Shown: positions 8,170-18,200 of the stretch, one piece after another | How the letters are laid out: every line of letters starts with the position of its first letter | Numbering within the stretch: position 1 is the first letter of the stretch | Assembly (NCBI GenBank): GCA_036397455.1 | Contig: DASWIX010000041.1 | Coordinates: 1 to 64,000, forward strand | Source of the DNA: JADFNB01 sp036397455 | GTDB taxonomy: Bacteria > Gemmatimonadota > Gemmatimonadetes > Gemmatimonadales > GWC2-71-9 | DNA length: 64,000 bases | Reading direction: 5' to 3' | The notes under the pieces: model-generated | Seen by the model: the letters and a program-made list of their open reading frames with translations, nothing else | Told to the model about the DNA's origin: nothing | The model's database searches: none | Translations under genes and position numbers: made by a program

Positions 8170-9567
8170 CTAGTCCTCAAGCCGACCGTCGTCCGTGGCC
8201 AGTCCGTATTTCTCGACCCGGTAGCGTAACGTATCGCGCGTGAGGCCGAGCAGCTCGGCGGCTCGCGTCTTGTTCCCCCGCGTGCGTTGCAGTGCCTGGT
8301 GCAGGAGATCGCGCTCGAGCATCTCGAGGTCGATCCCGCCGGCCGGCAATGCATACCCGGGTTCGAGGTCCAGCGCGCTCATTCCCGGGCGTAGTTCGTC
8401 CGGCAAATGCCCAGGCAGCAGTTCCGTGCCCTCCTCGAGAATGATCGCGCGCTCGATGACGTTCTTGAGTTCGCGTACGTTACCGGGCCACCCGTAGCGC
8501 TCCAGCATCGCAAGCGCATCCTTCGCGATCCGTCGCGCAGGTCTCCGCATGGCGTTGGTGAGCTTCTCCAGCAGGAACTGCGCGAGCGGCGCTACGTCTT
8601 CCGGCCGCTCACGCAGCGCCGGGATCAGGATCGGCACGACATTGATGCGGAAGAAGAGATCGCGCCGGAAATTCCCGTTGCGCACGGCGGACTCGAGATC
8701 CCGGTTGGTGGATGCAACGATACGGACATCGACGCTGATGTCACGCACGCCGCCGACGCGCTTGAACGTCCGTGTCTCGAGGAATCGGAGCAGTTTGCCC
8801 TGCGCGCCCGGTGGCAGGTCGCCGATTTCGTCCAACAGCACCGTCCCGCGGTCGGCGAGTTCCAACAGGCCCAGCTTGCGCTCTCGCGCATCGGTGAACG
8901 CGCCCTTCTCGTGTCCGAACAGTTCGGACTCCAGCAGCGTCTCCGGCAGCGCCGTGCAGTTGATTTCGAGAAACGGGAACTCGGCGCGATCGCTGCGGGC
9001 ATGGATCGCCTGCGCTACGACCTCCTTGCCGACACCGCTCTCACCACGTACGAGCACGGTCGTGCCTTCACTCGCGCCGACCTTGTCCACCAGATCCACC
9101 ACCCGCTGCATCGCCTCCGATCGGCCGACGATCTCGACGCCGGCAAACCGCCAACCGGCCTGTCGCCGCAGCCCGGATACCGCCCGCCGCAAGCCCCGCG
9201 TCTCGAGTCCCTTTTCCAGTGTGATGAGCACGTCTTCGAGCTTCGGCGGCTTTTCCAGGAAATGGTAGGCCCCGCTCTTGACCGCCTCGACCGCGGTCGA
9301 GATGTCCCCGTGTGCGCTCAGCATGATCGCGGTGAGGTCGGGATCCGCCTCGCGGAACTCGCGCAGCAGATCCATCCCGCTTCCGTCAGGCAGCTTGAGG
9401 TCGAGCAACACGGCGTCCGGTCCGGAACGCGCGAACTCCTCCCGCGCCCGCTTGGCGCTTTCCGCCACGGTGACGCGATATCCCGCATCGGTGACGTGGG
9501 CCTCGAGCCAGACACGGATGAGCTTCTCGTCGTCCACGACCAGGATGTGTCGCGCCGCGTTCGTCAC
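8170..9567 (-). CDS. Sigma-54-dependent response regulator, NtrC/ZraR type
   Basis: A 465-residue activator with three domains. Receiver at 5-120 with phospho-acceptor D56 in LLDLKLPDG and K107. AAA+ domain at about 145-385 with Walker A GESGVGKE (175-182), the sigma-54 contact loop as GAFTDA (222-227, a natural variant of GAFTGA) and Walker B LLDEIGD. Fis-type helix-turn-helix at 425-460 (GNKTRAAELLGLTRDTLRYR). Its start overlaps the 3' end of the kinase gene by four bases. The divergent Spy-like gene and metal-efflux genes are its likely targets. Confidence 0.95.
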   Translation of the reverse strand: MTNAARHILVVDDEKLIRVWLEAHVTDAGYRVTVAESAKRAREEFARSGPDAVLLDLKLPDGSGMDLLREFREADPDLTAIMLSAHGDISTAVEAVKSGAYHFLEKPPKLEDVLITLEKGLETRGLRRAVSGLRRQAGWRFAGVEIVGRSEAMQRVVDLVDKVGASEGTTVLVRGESGVGKEVVAQAIHARSDRAEFPFLEINCTALPETLLESELFGHEKGAFTDARERKLGLLELADRGTVLLDEIGDLPPGAQGKLLRFLETRTFKRVGGVRDISVDVRIVASTNRDLESAVRNGNFRRDLFFRINVVPILIPALRERPEDVAPLAQFLLEKLTNAMRRPARRIAKDALAMLERYGWPGNVRELKNVIERAIILEEGTELLPGHLPDELRPGMSALDLEPGYALPAGGIDLEMLERDLLHQALQRTRGNKTRAAELLGLTRDTLRYRVEKYGLATDDGRLED

Positions 9568-11315
9568 GATCGTACCTGCTCGTGGTCCAGCGGCAGCACG
9601 ACCACGAACGTGGCCCCTCCCCCCGGCGTCTCCTCAACCCGCAGCGTTCCCCCGTGGCGACTGACAAGTTGCTGAGAAATCGAGAGTCCCAGGCCCGTGC
9701 CCTGGTGTTTGGTGGTGAAGAAGGGCCGCAGGATCTCTTGGCGCATGTCCTGCGGTACCCCCGGACCGCCATCGCTGACCGAGATCGCGACGGTCGTGTC
9801 GTCACGCCACGATCGGATGGTCAAGCGACCCCCGGCCGTCATCGCCTGGATGCCATTGAGGCCGAGGTTGACCAGCACTTGCACCATCAGCTCCGGATCG
9901 AGACGGACGACGATGGGCGTGGCGTTCGGCTGCGGATGGACCTCGACTCCCACGGCTCGCGCCTGTGGATCGATGATGCGGCTCGCGCGGTCAACCAGCA
10001 GGTTCACATCGACGGGCATCTCGCGGAGTTCCGGTGGGCGGGCATAGCGCAGCAATTGCGTGGTGGTGGCCTCCATGCGCCGCAGTTGTTGCTCGGCCTC
10101 CCGCAGCAGCGGCTGCGCCGGGTCGCCCGGCGGGATCCGTTTGAGGGCAAGGTCGATCGCGCCGAGCACCCCGGTAAGCGGATTGCGGATCTCATGCGCG
10201 ACGCCGCTCGCGAGTTCACCAACCGTGGCGAGCTGATGCGTGCGTTCGAGTTCGATCTTGTGCAGGCGCTCAATCTCACGCCGTGACTGCATCAGGTCTT
10301 GCGCCATCCGATTGTACGAGATCACGAGCGAGCCGACTTCGTCCCTGCTGGCTGTGCGAAGCGGCGTGAACGATTCCGAGCGGCCGAACGCCCGCACGGC
10401 GTCCGCGAGCTCGCGCAACGGCGTGGTGACGGTTCGCGCCGCCAGCGCACCGGTCACGATCAACAGGGCGACCAGGACGACCGTCCCGATCAGGGTGAGA
10501 TTTCGCACGCGCGCGACCTGCGCCAGTGCCATGTCGAGCGGCAGCACGGCGGCGACAAACCAGCCCACGTCGGCGACGGGTGCCACGGCAACCATGAGCG
10601 GGTTGCGGCCCGTGCCCCCCCGGACCACACTCGCGGTGTCCGGCCTGAAATCGCCAACGCCACTTCGCAGTTGCTCCACCCCGTGTTCGTGCGCCGTGAA
10701 GATCGCGTGCCCCTCCCTGTCCAGGACCCCCACTTCCGCCCCGGCCATCAGGTGCTCGGGCACGGCGAACAGCCGCGAGAAGTCCGCGGCACGCACGTGT
10801 CCTTCGAGCCATGGTGCGCGGGCCCCGCCTTCCTGACCCAACCCGATCACGTACGCGTGGACGCTCCCCTGCTCCACGTGCAACCCCACGCGATCCACGG
10901 CCCAATCCGCCGCCGGCGCGTGCGCCGGCCATCGCGGCTCGACGTCGCCGAGCGCGACAGACGCGATGACGTCACCCTGCGCGTCTACCAGGCGCAGCCC
11001 ATCGAACACACCGTCCTCCGGAAGCGCCTGACGCAACGCGAACTCGAGCCGCGTCGGCCCTCCGTTCGACGACGCATCCACGGAGAGCTGCCCGACAATC
11101 GTGCGGAGCAGCAGATGCTGCCGACGGAGTTCCGTACCGAGATGCACCGCCTGTTGCGCCGCGAGGTCGCGCAGGGCGCTTTCGGCCTGGCGGGTAATCG
11201 CGGAGCGACTGGTTCGGTATCCGATGCCGATCGCCGCGGTTAACGGCACGACGCCGAATCCGAGCAGCAGCAAGAGCAGTTTCCCCCGAAGCCCGATGGG
11301 CTTGCGTTCAGCCAT
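9564..11315 (-). CDS. Membrane sensor histidine kinase
   Basis: A 583-residue kinase. A transmembrane helix at about 12-32, a periplasmic sensor of roughly 240 residues (dCache/LapD-like by size, about 35-275), a second helix near 278-298 and a HAMP linker precede the HisKA domain with H374 in GVAHEIRNPLTG. The HATPase domain follows (VLVNLGLNGIQAM as N box, SDGGPGVP as G1, GTGLGLS as G2). It overlaps its response-regulator gene by four bases. The arrangement and divergent metal genes resemble the ZraSR envelope/metal stress system; the ligand is not evident. Confidence 0.93.
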   Translation of the reverse strand: MAERKPIGLRGKLLLLLLGFGVVPLTAAIGIGYRTSRSAITRQAESALRDLAAQQAVHLGTELRRQHLLLRTIVGQLSVDASSNGGPTRLEFALRQALPEDGVFDGLRLVDAQGDVIASVALGDVEPRWPAHAPAADWAVDRVGLHVEQGSVHAYVIGLGQEGGARAPWLEGHVRAADFSRLFAVPEHLMAGAEVGVLDREGHAIFTAHEHGVEQLRSGVGDFRPDTASVVRGGTGRNPLMVAVAPVADVGWFVAAVLPLDMALAQVARVRNLTLIGTVVLVALLIVTGALAARTVTTPLRELADAVRAFGRSESFTPLRTASRDEVGSLVISYNRMAQDLMQSRREIERLHKIELERTHQLATVGELASGVAHEIRNPLTGVLGAIDLALKRIPPGDPAQPLLREAEQQLRRMEATTTQLLRYARPPELREMPVDVNLLVDRASRIIDPQARAVGVEVHPQPNATPIVVRLDPELMVQVLVNLGLNGIQAMTAGGRLTIRSWRDDTTVAISVSDGGPGVPQDMRQEILRPFFTTKHQGTGLGLSISQQLVSRHGGTLRVEETPGGGATFVVVLPLDHEQVRS

Positions 11316-11454
11316 CGCGACGCTGCTTCCCCCCGCCCCTGCGGGGCTTTTGACCCGACCGCCAAGCCAAACGGCCCATCATCCGGCCGCCACACCACGC
11401 GTCCAAAGCGATCTAACCTCCTGCAAGTGAACAAGTTCGGAACATGGCCTCGCC

Positions 11455-11468
11455 GGTGTGCAAGTTGC
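11455..11468 (+). promoter_or_regulatory. Possible sigma-54 promoter of the Spy-like gene
   Basis: A GG (11455-11456) and GC (11467-11468) are separated by exactly ten bases; the -12 element reads TTGC as in the consensus, but the -24 element matches poorly apart from the GG. It lies about 110 bases before the start of a gene divergent from a sigma-54 activator, which is why it is listed. Chance occurrence cannot be excluded. Confidence 0.3.
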
Positions 11469-11576
11469 CGCTGGTACAAGCGAAGGCGCAAGTGTCGGGC
11501 CCGGAACCATGCGCGGAATGCGCCGGAGTCGGCAGCCCGCCGATGAATGACGACAAACACGATCGAGGGACCCACG

Positions 11577-12230
11577 ATGAAAACGGGAATCGCATTCGCA
11601 ATCGCCCTGGCGCTGGCCGGCAACCCCGCCGTGGCACAGCAGCATGATCATGGGAGTCAGGCCGACAGCGGGTCCGCCAATCAGATGGCCTGCCGGTCGG
11701 ACATGATGAACATGATGGGCATGGTACAGATGCTGGGAGAACGTGGTCAGCCGGGCATGATGCAAGGCGAGGACATGCGGGCGATGGCGGCGCACCAGAT
11801 CATGCGTGACGTGATGCGGCTCATGCCCCACCGCGTGCTGGCGCTGCGGGACAGCCTCGGACTCGACGCGGAGCAGGTGCACCACCTCGAAGCGCTTCGC
11901 ACCGAATTGCTGCAAAGCCAGCCCGACGACGCGATGATGCGCCGCCACGAAGCCTTGCGCCGCGCGTTCGAAGCCAAGCACCCCGATCCGCTCGGGGTGC
12001 GGGTCGCGACCGAAGAGCTCATGTCCTCGCACGCGCAGATCCACGCGGCCCAGATCGTGGCTGCCGCAACGGTGCGCGGGCTGTTGACCGGGCCGCAGCG
12101 CGAGCGACTCGAAGGTCTGATGCCGTGCCCCATGAACCCGGGCGAGATGAACGGCATGATGCCGCACGGGATGATGCGGGACCGGCACGACCGGGATTCC
12201 CCAAACGACGCGTCACACGCGCGCCGGTAA
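11577..12230 (+). CDS. Periplasmic Met/His-rich Spy/ZraP-like protein
   Basis: A 217-residue exported protein with a signal peptide cleaved near GNPAVAQQ (about residues 17-24). The mature protein is rich in Met and His (QHDHGSQ, MMNMMGM, a terminal MNGMMPHGMMRDRHDRD), with central helices in an LTxxQ-like context (LGLDAEQVHHLEALRTELL, LLTGPQRERL). This fits the Spy/CpxP/ZraP group of periplasmic chaperones or metal sensors. The start at 11577 has a GAGGGAC ribosome site; the frame also opens at 11547. Divergent from the kinase/regulator pair and upstream of the efflux genes, it is probably a copper or silver stress effector. Confidence 0.8.
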   Translation: MKTGIAFAIALALAGNPAVAQQHDHGSQADSGSANQMACRSDMMNMMGMVQMLGERGQPGMMQGEDMRAMAAHQIMRDVMRLMPHRVLALRDSLGLDAEQVHHLEALRTELLQSQPDDAMMRRHEALRRAFEAKHPDPLGVRVATEELMSSHAQIHAAQIVAAATVRGLLTGPQRERLEGLMPCPMNPGEMNGMMPHGMMRDRHDRDSPNDASHARR

Positions 12231-12264
12231 CAACCGTCCCGCCCTCGCGCGAATGGGAGGTCGC

Positions 12265-12513
12265 ATGAGCGGCCATGAGTGGCGGGGACGCGAATCCATA
12301 TCGCTCGCGCGGCTCGAGATCCCGGTGGTCAACTTGTCCTCTGCGGGCGCCGCAGCTTCGCTCGCCGCTCGCATCAAGCGATTCGCGGGAGTTCACAGCG
12401 CTGCCGTGAACCCCATTACCGAGCGTGCGGTCATCACGTACGACCCCGCGGTGACCGACCCGGCAAGGCTCGTGAGTTTGGAGATCGCGCGCCCGAGGAA
12501 GCGGGGCTGGTGA
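12265..12513 (+). CDS. Small HMA-like protein lacking the CxxC motif
   Basis: An 82-residue protein with the ferredoxin-like pattern of heavy-metal-associated domains: strand IPVVNLSS, helix AASLAARIKRFAGV, strand SAAVNPITERAVITYDP and helix DPARLVSLE. The metal-binding MxCxxC loop is replaced by serines and alanines (LSSAGAAAS). The start at 12265 has a GGGAGG site four bases upstream; an ATG at 12253 is less well supported. Its place between the Spy-like and efflux genes implies a role in metal handling, perhaps structural or regulatory rather than metal transfer. Confidence 0.6.
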   Translation: MSGHEWRGRESISLARLEIPVVNLSSAGAAASLAARIKRFAGVHSAAVNPITERAVITYDPAVTDPARLVSLEIARPRKRGW

Positions 12514-12678
12514 CCTGGGGTAAATGCCCCACTTGAGGGGCTCGCTCCCCCGCCAACCTCACGACAACTTGCGGGACGACGCCACCTATACTGTTGTCAG
12601 TCAACGAATTACGTGCCTGCGTCATTGGGCCCGGCTTCTGCCCATGAAGGCCGCGAACCCATTTGAGAGGAATGCAAC

Positions 12679-14013
12679 GTGGCATTCGGAAAGGCGCTCG
12701 TCGCCATGGATCGACCGTGCCGGGAGGATGGGAGGATCGAGGCGAAACCGCGCAGGCACCGAGCGGGTCCGCGGACGGCCGTGGTGGTGGCGGCTCTCGC
12801 GGTGCCCGTTCTGGCGAGCGCGCAGGGGACCGATACCCTCCGACTCGCGCAGGTCATCGCAACCGCCCGCGAAGCCAACCCGATGCTGGCGGCTGTCCGG
12901 CTCCGAGCCGATGCCGCTGCCGAGCGCGTCCCGCAGGCAGGTGCCTGGGCCGATCCGATGCTGTCGGTCGGTCTCATGAACCGGCCGATCGCCGGATTCG
13001 ACTCCGACCAACCGATGACGATGAATACGGTGCAGCTTACGCAGCGCTTCCCGTGGCCGGGCACCCTGGGCTTCGCCGGGGAGCGGGCCCGAAACCTCGC
13101 CGAGGCGGATCGCTTTGAGGTCGACGAGGCGGAACGGTCGCTGGTGGCGCGCATCGAGGGGCTCTACTATCGGCTCGCGTTCATGGACCGGGCCATCGGG
13201 GTCATGGATCGCACGCGCGGTCTCCTGCGCGACTTCTTTCAAGTGTCGCGGGCTCGGTACTCGGTGGGTCAGGGCCTGCAACAGGATGTGCTGCAAGCGC
13301 AAGTCGCCATCGCGCGGATGACCGAGGACATCACCGTCATGGAACAGGACCGCGTCGCGATGGCGGCGCGGCTCAATGCGCTGCTAGGCCGGCCCGCGAC
13401 CGTGCCGATCGGGGCACTCGAGCTTCCCTTACCAGGTGACTCCTTGCCTGCCGTGGACGCCCTGATGCAGACGGCCAAGGCACGGCGCCCGGCCCTGCTT
13501 GCCGCGGCCGCCCGCGTGCGTGCCGCCGAGGCGGGATACCGTGCGGCACGGCGGCGGCTGTACCCCGATGTGAGCGTGACACTCGCGTACGCGGCCCGAC
13601 CGCAGTTCGACAACTTCGTGACGCTCATGGCCGGCGTCAGCATCCCCCTCTGGGCGGGCGCCCGGCAGCTCCCGATGCGCCGAGAGATGCAGGCCATGCA
13701 CGCGATGGAAGAAGCCCGGGCGCTGGACCTGTACAACGAAACCTTCGCCCGGCTGGCTGAGCTGCGCGCTCAGGCCGAGCGCGCTCGGAACCTCTCGGCA
13801 CTCTACGCGACCGCCGTGCTGCCCCAGGCGCGGGCGGCCGTCGAGGCGGCGCTGTCGGCCTATCGCGTGGGACGCCTCGAATACACCACACTCGTGCAGA
13901 ACGAGATGACCGTGAACCGTTACGAAATCGAAGTCGTGCGTCTCGCCGCGGAGTTCCGGCAGGCACGGGCACAGATCGAAGCGCTACTCGGCGCCGCGCC
14001 GGGAGGAGCATAG
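12679..14013 (+). CDS. cusC: Outer-membrane efflux protein, TolC/CusC type
   Basis: A 444-residue TolC-family protein forming the outer-membrane channel of the RND efflux system. A GTG start at 12679 has a GAGAGGAA ribosome site 7 bases upstream. It gives a long N-terminus before a hydrophobic signal segment (VVVAALAVPVLASAQG, cleavage about 50). Paired helical repeats typical of OEP domains follow (LRLAQVIATAREANP; RRPALLAAAARVRAAEAGYRAA in the second half). The adaptor gene starts directly after its stop (TAGATG), so outer-membrane, adaptor and pump genes form one operon. Confidence 0.9.
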   Translation: MAFGKALVAMDRPCREDGRIEAKPRRHRAGPRTAVVVAALAVPVLASAQGTDTLRLAQVIATAREANPMLAAVRLRADAAAERVPQAGAWADPMLSVGLMNRPIAGFDSDQPMTMNTVQLTQRFPWPGTLGFAGERARNLAEADRFEVDEAERSLVARIEGLYYRLAFMDRAIGVMDRTRGLLRDFFQVSRARYSVGQGLQQDVLQAQVAIARMTEDITVMEQDRVAMAARLNALLGRPATVPIGALELPLPGDSLPAVDALMQTAKARRPALLAAAARVRAAEAGYRAARRRLYPDVSVTLAYAARPQFDNFVTLMAGVSIPLWAGARQLPMRREMQAMHAMEEARALDLYNETFARLAELRAQAERARNLSALYATAVLPQARAAVEAALSAYRVGRLEYTTLVQNEMTVNRYEIEVVRLAAEFRQARAQIEALLGAAPGGA

Positions 14014-15249
14014 ATGAGAGCCAACGCGTGGATACCGCTCGTCGCGCTCGTGGTCGCGATCGCGTGCGGAGAGGACCCGGATGGCGCAGCGTCGATGGGC
14101 GGGATGACCGCCGAGGAACACGCCCGCATGCAGGCCGGGGGCACGCAGGGCGCGTTCGACAGCACCGGAGCGGCGGTCCGCCAGCCGATCCACCTGACTC
14201 CCGAGCAGGAGCGGGCGTTGGGCGTCGTGTACACGAGGCCGCGCCTGGAGTCGCTGGTCCGAACGATCCGCACGGTTGGCGAGATCATGGCGGCCGAGCC
14301 CAATGTGGCCGACGTCACCCTGAAGATCGAGGGATTCGTCGAGCAACTGTTCGTCAACACCACGGGCGAAGCGGTGCAGCGCGGCCAGCCGTTGCTTTCC
14401 ATCTACAGCCCGATGTTGGTGGCGGCACAGGAAGAGTTGCTCACGGCGCACCGGCTTGTCGCGCAGGTGGATGCGACGGCCGGGGAGGCGTGGCGCAACG
14501 CCCAGGCCACGCTCGATGCAGCGCGGCGCCGCCTGACCTACTGGGACATCACCGAGGAACAGATCGCCCGGTTGGAAGAGACCGGCGAGGTCACCAAGAC
14601 GATGACCCTGGTCTCCCCGGTCAACGGCATCGTGCTGGAGAAACACGTGCTCGCGGGCCAGCGGGTCATGCCCGGCCCGCGGCTCTTTCGTATCGCCGAC
14701 CTGTCGAGCGTGTGGGTGGAAGGTGAAGTATTCGAGCAGGACCTTCAGTTTGTTCGGCTCGGGGCCCAGGCACACATCGAGGTCGCCGCGTATCCCGGAG
14801 AGCACCTCATGGGTCGCGTGAGTTTCGTCTATCCGACCGTTGATGTCCGAAGCCGCACGAATCGCGTCCGCGTCACCACCCGCAACCCCGGGCGTCGGCT
14901 GAAGCCCGGCATGTTCGCGACCATCTATTTCGATTCCCCGCTGGGCCGCGACGCCGTCACCGTGCCGCTGGAGGCGGTGATCATCACGGGCGAGCGAAAC
15001 CTCGTATTCGTCCGGGACGCGGAGGGCATGCTCGCTCCCCGCGAAGTCGTGCTCGGCGCCCGCGCCGGGAATCGCGTGCAGGTCCTGCAAGGTCTCTCGG
15101 AGCATGAGACGATCGTAAGCTCGGCCAACTTCCTGGTCGACGCCGAGTCCCGTCTGGGAAGTACCGGTGGAGCCATGCCCGGAATGCAGCACGGTCCGGC
15201 CGTGGAGCCGGACACGGCACCGGCGCCCGCGGAGCATCGCCATGATTAA
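14014..15249 (+). CDS. cusB: Heavy-metal efflux adaptor (membrane fusion protein), CusB type
   Basis: A 411-residue periplasmic adaptor with a lipobox-like N-terminus (LVVAIAC, Cys near residue 16). It has a Met/His-containing N-terminal segment, a lipoyl/barrel-sandwich hybrid region (VEQLFVNTTGEAVQRGQPLLS), an alpha-hairpin (about 130-185) and beta-barrel and membrane-proximal domains (VWVEGEVFEQDLQFVRLG). The C-terminus is His-rich (PAEHRHD), as in many metal-RND adaptors. It would link the CusA pump to the TolC channel. The pump gene begins inside its last codons. Confidence 0.92.
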   Translation: MRANAWIPLVALVVAIACGEDPDGAASMGGMTAEEHARMQAGGTQGAFDSTGAAVRQPIHLTPEQERALGVVYTRPRLESLVRTIRTVGEIMAAEPNVADVTLKIEGFVEQLFVNTTGEAVQRGQPLLSIYSPMLVAAQEELLTAHRLVAQVDATAGEAWRNAQATLDAARRRLTYWDITEEQIARLEETGEVTKTMTLVSPVNGIVLEKHVLAGQRVMPGPRLFRIADLSSVWVEGEVFEQDLQFVRLGAQAHIEVAAYPGEHLMGRVSFVYPTVDVRSRTNRVRVTTRNPGRRLKPGMFATIYFDSPLGRDAVTVPLEAVIITGERNLVFVRDAEGMLAPREVVLGARAGNRVQVLQGLSEHETIVSSANFLVDAESRLGSTGGAMPGMQHGPAVEPDTAPAPAEHRHD

Positions 15250-18200
15250 TGCGGTGATCGCATGGTCGCTGCGGAACCGTGTGCTGGTGCTGCTGGCCAC
15301 CGCCGCGCTGATCGGCGGCGGGGTGTGGGCGATGATGACGACGCCACTCGACGCGATTCCGGATCTCTCCGACGTCCAGGTCATCATCCAGACCGATTTC
15401 CGCGAACAGGCTCCGCAAATCGTCGAGGATCAGATCACCTACCCGATCGCGTCGGAAATGCTCAAGGTGCCCGGCGCTCGCGTCGTACGCGGTTACTCCT
15501 TCTTCGGGCTGAGTCTGGTCTACGTCATTTTCGAGGACGGGATCGACATCTACTGGGCCCGGTCGCGCGTGCTGGAGTACATGAACGGCATCCGCCGCCA
15601 GCTGCCGGCGGGGGTCGAGCCGGTGCTCGGGCCCGATGCGACCGGCGTGGGCTGGGTGTTCGAGTACACGCTCGAGTCCGACAGCCTCGACCTCGCGCAG
15701 CTCCGTACGCTCCAGGATTGGTACATCCGGTATCAACTCACCGCGGTACCGGGCGTCTCGGAGGTCGCCAGCGTCGGTGGCTTCGTCAAGCAGTACCAGG
15801 TCGAGGTGAACCCCGAGCGGTTGCGAGCCTTCGACATTCCGGTCACGCGTGTCGCCCAGGCGATCGGTGCGCACAACGTCGACATCGGCGCGCGGGTGCT
15901 CGAGATGGGTGGACGCGAGTACATGATTCGCGGTCTCGGCTATCTCGATGGAATCGGTGACATCGAGAACGTCACTGTCGGCGCGACTGCGAACGGTACG
16001 CCGATCCGAGTCGCCGACGTCGCGACGGTCCAGATCGGACCGGCACCACGACGCGGGGCCGCCGATCTCGACGGCAAAGGCGAAGTTGTCGCCGGAATCG
16101 TTGTCATGCGGTTCGGGACCGACGCGCTGAAAACCATCGAGGCGGTGAAGACACGCCTCACCGAGATCGAGACGGGCTTGCCGGCCGGCGTGCGGCTCCG
16201 CACCGCGTACGACCGCAGCGACCTCATCCACCGCGCGATCGACACCTTGAAGGAAAAGTTGATCGAGGAGTCGATCATCGTCGCGGCGGTCGCCGTGCTG
16301 TTCCTGCTGCACTTCCGCTCGGCACTCGTCGCGATCATCACGCTTCCCCTCGGCATCTTGATCTCGTTCATCGTGATGCGCTGGATCGGGGTCAGCGCCA
16401 ACATCATGAGCCTGGGCGGGATCGCCATCGCCATCGGGGCCATGGTGGACGGCGCCATCGTGATGATCGAGAACATGCACAAGCACCTGGAGCGGGCCGA
16501 GCCGGGCACGAACCGCTGGGACATCGTGCTGGAAGCGTCGAAGCAGGTGGGCCCCCCGCTCTTCTTTTCGCTGCTCATCATCACGTTCAGCTTCCTGCCA
16601 GTGTTCTCGCTGGAGCAGCAGGAGGGACGGCTGTTCAAGCCGCTGGCCTTCACCAAGACCTTTGCCATGGCGGGCGCCGCCTTCCTGTCCATCACGCTGG
16701 TCCCCGTCCTGATGGGCTACCTCATTCGGGGGAAGATCCGGTCCGAGCGCGCGAATCCCATCAACCGGGCGCTCCAGTGGGTTTACACCCCGGTCATTCG
16801 GTTCGCCCTGGGGTCGCCCTGGCTCGTCATCGCGGGCGCGGCGGTCGTGCTCGGGGTGACCGTGGTGCCCTGGAAACGGCTGGGGAGCGAGTTCATGCCG
16901 CCGCTGCATGAGGGGTCGGTGCTGTTCATGCCGACCACGGTCCCGGGGGTGTCCATTGCCCAGGCCAGGGAAATCATGCGGTACCAGGACAGCGTCCTCA
17001 TGACGTTCCCCGAAGTCGAGCGGGTGCTGGGAAAGGCGGGACGCGCCAGCACGGCGACCGACCCCGCGCCGCTCGACATGTACGAGACCACCATCACGCT
17101 CCAGCCCGAAAGCGAGTGGCGGCCGGGGGTGACTTATGACCGACTCATCGCCGAGTTGGACCAGGCGGTGCGGATGCCGGGGGTCACCAACGCATGGACG
17201 ATGCCCATCAAGGGCCGCATTGACATGCTCGCGACCGGCGTCCGGACGTCCGTGGGCGTCAAGATCTTCGGCCCCAACCTGGACACCCTCCAGGCCCTCG
17301 GCCTGCGGGTGGAGCGCATCGTGCAGGCGGTGCCCGGAACGCGCAGCGCCTTCGCCGAGCGCAACGTCTCCGGCTACTACGTGGACATCGACATCAACCG
17401 CGCGGAAGCCGCGCGCTACGGCCTCAACGCCGGCGACATCCACGACGCCATCATGGCCACCGTGGGCGGCATTGACGCCGCGGTAACCGTGGAAGGCCGG
17501 GAGCGCTACGCCGTCAACGTCCGGTACCCCCGGGAGCTGCGGGACAATCTCGCGAAGCTGCGCGAGGTGATTATCCCCACGATGATGGGCGCGCAGATCC
17601 CCCTCGGCCAGTTGGCGCGGGTCGAGGTGGTGCAGGGGCCGATGGCGGTGAAGACGGAGGACGCCTTCCCCACGACGACGATCTACGTTGACATCGAAAG
17701 CCGGGACGTGGGCGGCTACGTGCACACGGCGCAGCAGGCAGTGGCGGAGCAGTTGACGCTGCCTCCCGGCTACAGCCTGGTGTGGAGCGGGCAGTTCGAG
17801 TCCATGCAGCGCGTAACGCAGAAGCTGCGGCTGGTGCTGCCGGTCACCATCGCGATCATCTTCCTGCTGCTCTATTTCAATTTCCGCGGCGTGACCGAGT
17901 CGCTGATCGTCATGCTGTCCGTGCCGTTCGCGCTGGTGGGTGGGATCTGGTACCTCTGGCTGGCGGGCTACAACACCAGCGTCGCGACCTGGGTGGGGCT
18001 CATCGCGCTGGCCGGCGTGGCAGCCGAAACCGGCGTGGTGATGCTCATCTACCTGGACGAGGCGTATCACAAGCGCGCGCTCGAAGGCCGAATGCGGGAC
18101 GGCGCCGACGTGGCGGAAGCGGTGCACGAAGGGGCGGTCGGACGCCTGCGTCCCAAGATCATGACGGTCGTAGCGATCACCGCGGGGCTGGCGCCGATCC

